Positions 1 to 7,430 of a stretch of DNA of 64,000 bases are shown here, piece by piece. Under the pieces are notes generated by a model that did no database searches, was not told the DNA's origin, and saw nothing but the letters and a program-made list of their open reading frames with translations. The stretch is from Saprospiraceae bacterium. Its GTDB lineage: Bacteria; Bacteroidota; Bacteroidia; Chitinophagales; Saprospiraceae. A program made the position numbers and the translations under genes. The first letter of the stretch is position 1. Each line of letters starts with the position of its first letter. The stretch lies in assembly GCA_016717105.1 (NCBI GenBank), contig JADKGF010000014.1:17501-81500 (forward strand), in the 5' to 3' direction.

Positions 1-1
1 G

Positions 2-1054
2 ATAAACAATATCCGATTTGAACTAGATGATCAATTAAAAGTACTCGATCTTACCAAAAGAGAAAATTTGAGTTTGGTATATGATAAACTGGAAGTTGGA
101 GTAAAGTACTATAAAGATTACTATAAGCACCAGCAAAAATTGGAAAAAGATGTACTTGCATATTACAATACATTAAAATTCACCAATAATGAAATCCAGT
201 TTCCAAAAGTTGTAAACGCTTTACAAAGAACTTATGATACAAATAGAGCAGCACTTAACGCACTTTACTTTAAGGATGATGATAATTTTGGGGAACTTAT
301 CAAAAAAGAACAGTTAGCTTTAGCTTCATTGGATAGTATTCGTCTTACTGATTACAATAGTACAAGACTTATAAATAGTAAAGTACAAATGTGGTGGGCA
401 AATATTCTGAAACAAGCTAAAAATTCTATATCGGAGCAGAAGAGTTTTGCTGAATCAGAAAATATTCCTGAGGAATTTAAATTATACGATAAGTACTATT
501 ACTATTATAATTTTCCTATCATTGATAAATTTAACAGATATGGAATGGGAATCGTGTTCGAAATGAACAGGATTATGGATTATTTGGATATTCCGGTTTT
601 GAAAAAATTTGAAATGCCACACTACTTTAAGGTCTTCTATCCTAAGCAGCTTGAAAAAACAGAATTTCTTGAAGCTTCAGACCCTATTGTAAAAGCACTT
701 CCTAAAACCGTAAGAGGTCGAAATGTAGTCACTGCCACCAGATCTATAAAAGTGGATACTTTCATTGTTGACTTCAAAATGTATGACCACAAGATTATAG
801 ATAAAGACTTGGTTTCATTAAGTTTTAATGGTGACTGGATTATCGAAAAATTTGAAATCTCTGAAAAACCTTATGAATTCACATTAAAACTAAATCAGGA
901 AGGTAAAAATTTCTTACTTCTACATGCCGATGACATGGGTAGGCAGCCACCTGCTACGATTGCTTTGTCCTATATGTATCATGGAAAAAAGGAAACAATA
1001 ATCCTAAACTCTGACACTGTGAAAAGTGAGGTAATAGAAATTATTAAGAATTAG
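2..1054 (+). CDS. OmpA-family-like outer-membrane/periplasmic protein, 5' end outside window
   Basis: The reading frame is open from the first complete codon of the window, so the true start lies upstream. An apparent TTG start near position 68 is only an artefact of the edge. About 350 residues are visible. The first half is rich in Lys/Tyr and helical. The last ~85 residues (from about 'DHKIIDKDLVSLSFNG') match a recurrent Bacteroidota C-terminal beta module, with the pattern D-x-D-x-V-S-L-x-x-N-G, then 'LLLHADDMGRQPP', then a final Ser/Asp-Lys-Ser segment; I have seen this module in OmpA-like and related surface proteins. No peptidoglycan-binding motif is visible in the part present. Family assignment rests on this module only and the function is unknown. 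The gene converges on the LysE-type gene, 4 bases away. Confidence 0.55.
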   Translation: MNNIRFELDDQLKVLDLTKRENLSLVYDKLEVGVKYYKDYYKHQQKLEKDVLAYYNTLKFTNNEIQFPKVVNALQRTYDTNRAALNALYFKDDDNFGELIKKEQLALASLDSIRLTDYNSTRLINSKVQMWWANILKQAKNSISEQKSFAESENIPEEFKLYDKYYYYYNFPIIDKFNRYGMGIVFEMNRIMDYLDIPVLKKFEMPHYFKVFYPKQLEKTEFLEASDPIVKALPKTVRGRNVVTATRSIKVDTFIVDFKMYDHKIIDKDLVSLSFNGDWIIEKFEISEKPYEFTLKLNQEGKNFLLLHADDMGRQPPATIALSYMYHGKKETIILNSDTVKSEVIEIIKN

Positions 1055-1058
1055 ACAA

Positions 1059-1682
1059 TCATGTAAAGCTTGTCCTGAATACCAACAAGATTCCAAAAAA
1101 AATTAAAGCAATACCAGCTATCCTATTTATCAATATGACGTAATGTCCCTTTATTCTATTCCTTATCAATTTGGCAAGGACGACTTTGAGTGTATCTGTG
1201 AATATAATGGTAAGTAAAATACTTCCAAATAGCAAAATGGTTTGTAAGCCATTGATGTTTCTCCCGATTACATTAGTTGACATCACGCCTATCCAAAAAA
1301 TAAAGGTGAAAGGATTGATAAAATTGACCAAAAATCCCTTCGTAAAATATCCAAAATAAGTCTTGGATGAAATTGCAATTTCCTCATTCACCTCGATATT
1401 TGTCTTCAAGAATGTATAAAGACCAGTTGCAATAAGTATCAATCCACCACTCATTCCCATCCAAAAATGAAAGTCACTATTATGCACAACTTCATTTAAT
1501 TGGTGTATAAACAGATATGCCGCTGAGATAACTAATACATCACTGACCCAAACTCCTGTACCTATTGCAATGCCTGCTTTGAGACCATATTGCATCCCTG
1601 TTTGTGTCAATGCCACAAATATAGGTCCTATAAGAATGGCCAATGTAAGTCCAAGAAGCAGACCTTCAACTATAAATTGCAT
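1059..1682 (-). CDS. LysE/RhtB-type amino-acid exporter family membrane protein
   Basis: 207 residues with about six hydrophobic segments, the usual size and topology of LysE/RhtB translocators, which export amino acids or related metabolites across the inner membrane. The N-terminal helix has the family signature G-L-x-L-G-L-x-x-A-x-L-x-G-P ('LLLGLTLAILIGPIFVAL'). A second conserved block, 'NFINPFTFIFWIGVM', matches the N-P-x-x-x-x-F-W motif of the family. The substrate cannot be told from sequence. It starts 19 bases after the pdxA stop on the same strand and has no promoter-like spacing, so it is probably cotranscribed with pdxA. Confidence 0.85.
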   Translation of the reverse strand: MQFIVEGLLLGLTLAILIGPIFVALTQTGMQYGLKAGIAIGTGVWVSDVLVISAAYLFIHQLNEVVHNSDFHFWMGMSGGLILIATGLYTFLKTNIEVNEEIAISSKTYFGYFTKGFLVNFINPFTFIFWIGVMSTNVIGRNINGLQTILLFGSILLTIIFTDTLKVVLAKLIRNRIKGHYVILINRIAGIALIFFGILLVFRTSFT

Positions 1683-1701
1683 CTAATTTTTGCAGGCTTG
1701 A

Positions 1702-2748
1702 TTATTCGTGGATTCCAGCAGATTTCTTCTCTCTGCGTACTAGTGCATTCTCTCTGGATTCAAAATATTCCTTTCTATTGCGTACAATATCAGTGGCCGT
1801 ATAAATAGCCTGAAGCAATGAAGATGGATCTGCCACATTATTACCAGCGATGTCGTAGGCTGTACCGTGATCTGGTGATGTACGGATAAATGAAAGTCCT
1901 GCCGTAACATTGGTACCTGAACCAAAAGACAATGCCTTGAAAGGAATAAGTCCCTGATCATGATACATCGCTAGGACGGCATCAGATTTTTCCATAACCC
2001 ATTTCCAAAAATCCATCTGCTGGAAAGGACCTGATACCATAAGCCCTTGTTTTTTTGCTTCAACTATCGCAGGTCTGATGATTTTTTCTTCTTCATTGCC
2101 CAGCAATCCATCGTCTGATGCATGTGGATTCAAGCCCAAAACACTGATATGTGGTTTTTCGTAGCCAAAATCTTCAATCAAAGTCTTATTGAGAATTCTG
2201 ATTTTCTCGAGAATCAATTCTTTGGTAATCGCCGAAGCAATTTCAGAAACTGCAATATGATTGGTCACCAAAGCCACCTTGAGCGAATCACTGGTAAGCA
2301 ACATAAGACTTTGGGATTTGCCATCGGATGCTGTAAAATATTCTGTATGTCCTGGATAAGGAAATTTTGCCATTTGCATAGCTTGCTTATTGATCGGTGC
2401 TGTCACTATCGCATCTATATGTCCTTCTTTAATATCGGCCAATGCTTTATCTAAAGATAAATATGCATATTTGCCACCATCAGCTGTAGCTTTACCTAAG
2501 GTAATATTGATATTTTCGTCCCAACAATTGACCAAATTTATTTTATTGGCTACAGCCTGCGCACCTGAAGTTACGGAATGAAATCCAATATTGCTCTCTT
2601 TGACGATGTTTTTGTGATAAGACAAAACTTTGTATGAGCCATAGATAACAGGCGTAAACATATTTAGCAATCTTAAATCAGAAAAAGCTTTAATGATGAT
2701 TTCCGGGCCAATGCCATTAATATCTCCTATGGTGATTCCTATTTTCAT
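1702..2748 (-). CDS. pdxA: 4-hydroxythreonine-4-phosphate dehydrogenase
   Basis: PdxA oxidises 4-phosphohydroxy-L-threonine with NAD in the cytoplasm; the product decarboxylates and enters pyridoxal-5'-phosphate synthesis with PdxJ. Family motifs are clear: N-terminal 'KIGITIGDINGIGPEII', 'TAPINKQAM', metal-ligand region 'GHTEYF', 'MYHDQGLIPFKAL' and C-terminal 'HGTAYDIAG'. The length of 348 aa is close to the usual ~330-350. The frame stays open 32 codons further upstream, but those codons lie at or beyond a promoter-like element at 2783-2810, and the conserved protein begins at the chosen ATG. The downstream neighbour is a LysE-type exporter. Confidence 0.95.
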   Translation of the reverse strand: MKIGITIGDINGIGPEIIIKAFSDLRLLNMFTPVIYGSYKVLSYHKNIVKESNIGFHSVTSGAQAVANKINLVNCWDENINITLGKATADGGKYAYLSLDKALADIKEGHIDAIVTAPINKQAMQMAKFPYPGHTEYFTASDGKSQSLMLLTSDSLKVALVTNHIAVSEIASAITKELILEKIRILNKTLIEDFGYEKPHISVLGLNPHASDDGLLGNEEEKIIRPAIVEAKKQGLMVSGPFQQMDFWKWVMEKSDAVLAMYHDQGLIPFKALSFGSGTNVTAGLSFIRTSPDHGTAYDIAGNNVADPSSLLQAIYTATDIVRNRKEYFESRENALVRREKKSAGIHE

Positions 2749-2782
2749 TTCGAATAATTGCTGATTTTTAATAACAGCGGTG

Positions 2783-2810
2783 CAAAGGTACATAAAAGTA
2801 TGCAGTACAA
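2783..2810 (-). promoter_or_regulatory. Bacteroidota-type promoter of pdxA
   Basis: On the minus strand there is TACCTTTG (2783-2790), an exact TAnnTTTG -7 element, with TTG (2808-2810) 17 bases upstream. Transcription would start near 2776, leaving a short leader before the ATG at 2748. This supports that ATG over the longer frame. It is a pattern match only. Confidence 0.5.
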
Positions 2811-3031
2811 AAACAGCATTGTGAATACTATTCATAAATTGCAAATGGTAAAGTCATTTTGCATTTAATAATAATTGAGTATTGTTGTAATTCAAATTGC
2901 CTTGTAGTCAAATTATTACTTGAATGAAGTGCATATTTTATATCCAATAAGTTGAATTATTCCATTTTATTATACTGTAAAAATACAATATTTAAACAAT
3001 TATTTTAATTTTGTAGCATAATACCTATAGT

Positions 3032-3397
3032 ATGAATAGTAGCCTAAGGAATTTAATAATTGTGGTCATAGCAATGATTGCCGGTGGACTTACCATCACT
3101 TGTGTAGAATACCTGATAGCGTCTATAGAATGGCAAAATGATCTGATGCATCCCGGCAAGCTGGCACTTGTGGTGGTGGCACATGCTCTTGGAGCCCTTG
3201 TTTCAGGAATTGTCATTGGAAAATTTGCGAAATTAGATGCGTATTTTTATACTTTGATTGCCGGTATGATATGGACACTAGTAGGTATAGCTCAGATCAT
3301 TACGATCCCTCATCCGATTTGGTTTTCGATAGCAGATACTTGTGTTTATCTGCCGATGACGATATTGGGCGCTAAATTGGCATCAAAATTATCCTGA
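3032..3397 (+). CDS. Small four-helix membrane protein of unknown function
   Basis: 121 residues with four hydrophobic segments, roughly at 8-28, 44-66, 72-91 and 96-117. Its glycine-rich helices ('AHALGALVSGIVIGKFAKLDA') resemble small integral-membrane proteins of Bacteroidota without an assigned role. A TAATTTTG sequence at 3006-3013 could be its -7 element. The next gene on the same strand is also a membrane protein and starts 26 bases downstream, so the two are probably one transcript. I recognise no catalytic motif. Confidence 0.65.
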   Translation: MNSSLRNLIIVVIAMIAGGLTITCVEYLIASIEWQNDLMHPGKLALVVVAHALGALVSGIVIGKFAKLDAYFYTLIAGMIWTLVGIAQIITIPHPIWFSIADTCVYLPMTILGAKLASKLS

Positions 3398-3423
3398 TTA
3401 TTCACATCAAAACAATAACTTTT

Positions 3424-3975
3424 ATGAACAAGCATTGGATTATCGGAGCGATCGTAGGTGGATTGATCGTCTTTATTTGGCAATTTCTTTCATGGGCACT
3501 TGTAAATATTCACCAATCTAACCAAAGATATACACCCAATCAGGAGGCCATTCTATCATGTCTGCAGGCCAATATTACAGAAGATGGTAGCTATTATATG
3601 CCCAATGTTCCACCAGGCACATCTTCTGAAGATTCGCAAAAAGCCATGGAAGCATCGTTCGGAAAACCTTGGGCTTTGGTCTCATACCACAAATCAAATG
3701 ACGCATCTATGGGTATGAATATGCTGCGCGGATATACGGCAGATGTAGTAGCTGTCTTTTTACTTTGCTGGTTATTCAGTTTTATACCGAGCATTGACAT
3801 TAAAAAAGCAATTACTGTATGTTTAATAGTTGGGCTTACTGGATACCTAACCACAGAGTATTCAACTTCCATATGGTTTAAATCAAATTCAATACCTGAT
3901 CTGATCGATGCCATCATTCCTTGGACACTTTGTGGTGTATGGTTAGGATATTGGTTTAATCCAAATAGAAGGTAA
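3424..3975 (+). CDS. Membrane protein of unknown function
   Basis: 183 residues. An N-terminal helix (about 5-27) is followed by an extracytoplasmic stretch of ~75 residues containing 'YMPNVPPGTSSED', then three or four further membrane segments (about 103-125, 130-146, 158-178). The order of one helix, soluble loop and helical bundle is seen in several uncharacterised Bacteroidota inner-membrane proteins. It follows the four-helix protein closely on the same strand, so a joint membrane role is possible, but I can assign no function. Confidence 0.65.
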   Translation: MNKHWIIGAIVGGLIVFIWQFLSWALVNIHQSNQRYTPNQEAILSCLQANITEDGSYYMPNVPPGTSSEDSQKAMEASFGKPWALVSYHKSNDASMGMNMLRGYTADVVAVFLLCWLFSFIPSIDIKKAITVCLIVGLTGYLTTEYSTSIWFKSNSIPDLIDAIIPWTLCGVWLGYWFNPNRR

Positions 3976-4080
3976 ACATACCAATATCTAATTCATTTAA
4001 CATCTAGGTTATCCATCGGATTAATCCTAAATATTTTCAGTAAATGATGTTGCGAATAGAAGATTCCCGTGTAATTTGAT

Positions 4081-4088
4081 TATTTTTG
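4081..4088 (+). promoter_or_regulatory. Candidate -7 promoter element of the 4122 gene
   Basis: TATTTTTG fits the Bacteroidota TAnnTTTG element. There is no TTG at the ideal distance; the nearest is at 4050-4052, 28 bases upstream. The predicted transcript start near 4095 leaves only the starts at 4110 and 4122 usable. Confidence 0.3.
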
Positions 4089-4121
4089 CCGTCTTTCAAA
4101 TCATTTCTCGTGGAATATCAA

Positions 4122-5510
4122 ATGATCAAAACGGAGCAAAAAGCGCTCGACATCAATCTAAATGATCCCATTTACGGCACATTTGCAGAAATAGGTGCAG
4201 GACAGGAAGTAGCCAGAAATTTTTTTCAAGCTGGAGCTGCTGCTGGCACCATAGCCAAAACCATGTCCGCTTACGACAAGACCTATTCTGATGCAATCTA
4301 TGGTGTAGAGCCATCAGGCAGATACGTCTCCGAACCTCGGCTGTATAAGATGCTCGATCATGAATGGCACCTTATGGAAGAGCGACTGAAAGAAAGCAGA
4401 CCAGACGCCACATTTTTTGTTTTTGCAGATACAGTGCAAGCCATAAATTATACGAGAACGATTAAGGGAAATGGATGGATGGGATTGAGATTCAGGCTTG
4501 TACCTGATGGCCCTGTGAATGATATGGTACTCCATGTCAAAATGCTGGATACCAACAATCGACTTCAACAAGAAGCTATCGGTATTTTGGGTGTGAATAT
4601 GATTTATGCTTCCTTTTACTACAATGACAATCCCGAAAAAATGGTCATGTCCTTGGTAGACAATATCAAGGATCGTGTATCTATAGACTTGCTCAGAATC
4701 AATGGCCAAAGTTTTAATTATTTTGACAATAGACTGGTGTCATTATATTTGGTAAAACATAAGCTTACGTCGGTGGCAATGTTTGACATCAATAGCAGGA
4801 GTATTCACGCATCCGAATTCTTGTATCGAGAATCACTTATGGTAATCCGTGGAAACTTTCGTCCGCCAACCATCGTGACTCAAGATGTAATAGAATGCAG
4901 CTTCAATCAGTTTAAAGATGAGACATCATTAGCAGATGACAAACTAAATCTGATGATGGAGATGACCATGGATTATCTCAAAGGCGATGGTGCGGACATT
5001 GACGAAAAAGATTTTTTGGAAAGGGCTGATATGATCACAGCACTAGGTCATAAAGTCTTGCTCTCTGACTGTGCTAACCATGAGATGCTTATTAATTACC
5101 TTAGCGATTATAAAATATCCAATCTCGGTCTCGTGATCGGAGTGCGCGAGCTCCAATCTATCATCACAGATAAATATACCCAAAATCAAGATGGCCGACT
5201 ATTGGTTGCCTTTGGGGAATTGTTTAGTCAAAACATCAGAATTTATGTTTATCCAGCGCAAACTGCCGAAACAGATGAAATCATCACTGCCGAAAACATG
5301 ACTGTACCTGAAGGTATAAAGTTTTTGTACCAATATCTGCTCGATAGCAGGCAAGTAGTAGCCGTCAAAAAGTTCAATAGCGACATTCTCCACATCTACC
5401 CGACCGACGTGCTCAGCGACATCCAGGAAAACAAAACCGGATGGGAACAAAAAGTGCCTGAGTCACTAGTCAAACTCATCAAAGAAAGGCAGTTGTTTGG
5501 GTATCAGTAG
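4122..5510 (+). CDS. Conserved Bacteroidota cytoplasmic protein, function unknown
   Basis: 462 residues, no signal peptide or membrane segments. It has the strongly conserved opening 'DPIYGTFAEIGAGQEVARNF', then 'GAAAGTIAKTMSAYDK', 'INYTRTIKGNGWMGLRFRL' and 'IGILGVNMIYASF'. I know this family as near-universal in Bacteroidota; databases carry it under unreliable names such as nicotinate-nucleotide adenylyltransferase or TonB-dependent receptor, neither of which its sequence supports. A GTG at 4110 in the same frame is an alternative start, while a TTG at 4086 is unlikely because a TATTTTTG promoter-like element occupies 4081-4088. A hairpin follows the stop. It stands alone as a transcription unit. 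Confidence 0.75.
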   Translation: MIKTEQKALDINLNDPIYGTFAEIGAGQEVARNFFQAGAAAGTIAKTMSAYDKTYSDAIYGVEPSGRYVSEPRLYKMLDHEWHLMEERLKESRPDATFFVFADTVQAINYTRTIKGNGWMGLRFRLVPDGPVNDMVLHVKMLDTNNRLQQEAIGILGVNMIYASFYYNDNPEKMVMSLVDNIKDRVSIDLLRINGQSFNYFDNRLVSLYLVKHKLTSVAMFDINSRSIHASEFLYRESLMVIRGNFRPPTIVTQDVIECSFNQFKDETSLADDKLNLMMEMTMDYLKGDGADIDEKDFLERADMITALGHKVLLSDCANHEMLINYLSDYKISNLGLVIGVRELQSIITDKYTQNQDGRLLVAFGELFSQNIRIYVYPAQTAETDEIITAENMTVPEGIKFLYQYLLDSRQVVAVKKFNSDILHIYPTDVLSDIQENKTGWEQKVPESLVKLIKERQLFGYQ

Positions 5511-5545
5511 TGGAAATGAAACCACCTTTGACAATTAAAAATAAA

Positions 5546-5569
5546 GACTTACCACAAAGACGGTAAGTC
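5546..5569 (+). terminator. Hairpin downstream of the 4122 gene
   Basis: An 8-bp perfect stem, GACTTACC (5546-5553) with GGTAAGTC (5562-5569), and an 8-base loop, 35 bases past the stop codon at 5510. The following bases are AT-rich but lack a real T tract, so it may be a weak terminator or an mRNA-stabilising hairpin. Confidence 0.4.
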
Positions 5570-6081
5570 AATATTATTTACCTAGTAATTATTTTCAATA
5601 ATTGGCACTCAAGTGATTCTTTGTGCCTATTTGCCATTTTAGCTCCATCCTATTTTTCACAAGGAACAAAAATGTACATAAATCCTTGAAAAAAAATTGC
5701 AAAAATAAATACAAGATAATTTATATTTGGTATATTTACGGCATAACCCAATGCAACATGAAATCATTTACCAACTTACCAAATTATATCCCGCATTTTA
5801 TTACTTTATCTTGAATATACAAAGCTGTATATATCAATATGTTTGCGCAGAAATTAAGTCATTAAGACCTATGGACTTTATCTGGCTTCCATCAAAAATT
5901 TTCATTCAATACAAAGTTTTGACATACCATTGTAACAAAAGTTATAATGCAATTAAATCCACTTGGATGAACTTTGCGGTATAGTTAATCGATAAAATGC
6001 AGGTCAATGAGTATGGGTATTCTACATCTGCAACCTTTCGAATAATAAATTGATTTTTTAACTTTTTAAATATATAATATT
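5570..6081. other. AT-rich noncoding stretch
   Basis: About 510 bases without a convincing gene. The short open frames here (for example 5727-5984) have unnatural composition and no family features. A TATATTTG at 5722-5729 with TTG at 5697-5699 is a possible promoter, but it lies 350 bases before the next gene, so its meaning is unclear. Confidence 0.5.
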
Positions 6082-6372
6082 ATGCCAACAAAACCATTTG
6101 ATGGAGCAGATGATATAAAAAATGTTGATTGGCCAGAAGGCCAACAATCTGTTGCTGATTTTCAATCAGGTCAAAAATATTCTATTTCAGCTATACAGGA
6201 AATTTTGGACCTTAACCCTAAATATTTGAAAACCGAATTTGGTAAAGCAATAGGCACAGGTCGTGACCATTCTTTGTGCTTATATATTGTTGGGATTGAT
6301 GATAAACTCAATAAAGTTACGAAATGTGCCCCACCATGTCCACCACATTGTCAAAACAACTTAAGTGAATAA
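6082..6372 (+). CDS. Small Cys/Pro-rich-tailed protein, possible peptide precursor
   Basis: 96 residues, not recognised. There is no signal peptide. The body is hydrophilic, with 'GQKYSISAIQEILDLNPKY' predicted helical, then a more hydrophobic strand 'SLCLYIVGI', and a distinctive tail with 'CAPPCPPHCQNN'. Three cysteines are spaced C-x3-C-x3-C among prolines, followed by seven residues. The ATG at 6082 follows an AT-rich leader. The stop is 3 bases before the start of the caspase-like gene, and a kinase/regulator pair follows, so the four genes are likely one operon. The tail could be a metal-binding site or a modified or cleaved peptide core. That is inference from layout only. Confidence 0.6.
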   Translation: MPTKPFDGADDIKNVDWPEGQQSVADFQSGQKYSISAIQEILDLNPKYLKTEFGKAIGTGRDHSLCLYIVGIDDKLNKVTKCAPPCPPHCQNNLSE

Positions 6373-6375
6373 GTT

Positions 6376-7424
6376 ATGAAATGGATGTTTATTGATAACC
6401 TTGTAACTTCAAGTATTATACCTTTTGAAGTTCAAAGTTTATCAGGAGAAATAATTATTGAAAGAATTGAATTGATTAATGGAAATTCAATAGACGAATT
6501 TACTTCAAAAAGAGTATTAATACCAAGTCAAATTATTTCAATTCATAATATTATTGAGTATATTTTAAATTTTGAACTAATTTTAAAATTTGAAAGCCCT
6601 TTAACATCAGGATATATTGTTACTGATATTAAAGACAGCGATTTTGACTTATTATTACAGCTTAAAAACATTCTTAACGATAAATATCAATTTCATAGTG
6701 CCCAAGATTTTAAGTCGTACATTAAAGAAATCAAAAAAATTGTTGCTGACAAAATTCACCTTGACCACTTATATCATTTTGTTCTTCTTTTTGTGAGTAT
6801 TATTCTAATGAAAATTTAGATAATTTTAGTGAAAATTGTGATGCTTATATTTATAAATTTAGTCATCTTAATATTTTCAAAAAATATTTAGATAATTTCA
6901 AATTAAGAAGTACAAATAGAAACACTTATGAATCTAATTTCAATCTTTATAGTTTTGCCCAATGTGGATCAAGAAGTGGAGACACGTTTATTGAGTTTGT
7001 AAATAAATTAAATTTCGATTCATTAAAAATTATTGATGCTTCAAAAAAATTTAATTATTCATCAAAAATTTGCTCCAATACGAGTATAATATTTTATGGT
7101 CATGGTTCGCAGGTAAATGATACAATTGGAAATGAAAATGTAAATTATTCACTCAAAGAAATACTTGGTTATATTGATAATTCACCTTCATTAACATTAC
7201 TTTTTTGCTTTAGTGATGATATTTTATTTAAGGATTGGAAATACAAGTTTCCAAAAATCATGAAAGTCAATACGGGAATTGGAACACATATACTGAATTA
7301 TGTTATATATGTAATTGAACTTGAATCAAAAAGAAAATTGGAGATTGAAGAAATTTTTAATAGCAGTAAAGATATTTGTGAATTATTGAATAATGGGCCT
7401 GGGGAAATCATCATTAATAAGTGA
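6376..7424 (+). CDS. Caspase/CHAT-like protein, frame broken by one missing base
   Basis: As written, the frame from 6376 stops at 6819, but a second frame is open from 6765 to the TGA at 7422-7424. Adding one T to the T5 run at 6788-6792 joins them into about 349 residues ('YHFVLLFCEYYSNENLDN' at the join). The N-terminal 140 residues are unassigned. The C-terminal half has a strand ending in 'IIFYGHGSQ' and, ~40 residues later, 'LTLLFCFSDDI'. This is the His-Gly then strand-Cys arrangement of clan CD proteases (CHAT, caspase, gingipain-like), where His and Cys form the catalytic dyad. The fold call is from these motifs only. It follows the small Cys-rich protein by 3 bases and precedes the sensor kinase by 6. 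Confidence 0.5.
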
Positions 7425-7430
7425 TTACTT

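Noticed and set aside
2749..2844. N-terminal extension of pdxA
   Set aside because: The added residues lack homology and overlap a promoter-like sequence; conserved PdxA starts at the ATG at 2748.
5727..5984. 85-codon frame in the empty stretch before the small Cys-rich gene
   Set aside because: Its composition is AT-driven and shows no domain, signal peptide or neighbour support, despite a promoter-like element just upstream.
6788..6792. Programmed -1 frameshift in the caspase-like gene
   Set aside because: CTTTTTG is a poor slippery heptamer and the same pattern of missing bases occurs in essential genes, so error or mutation is more likely.
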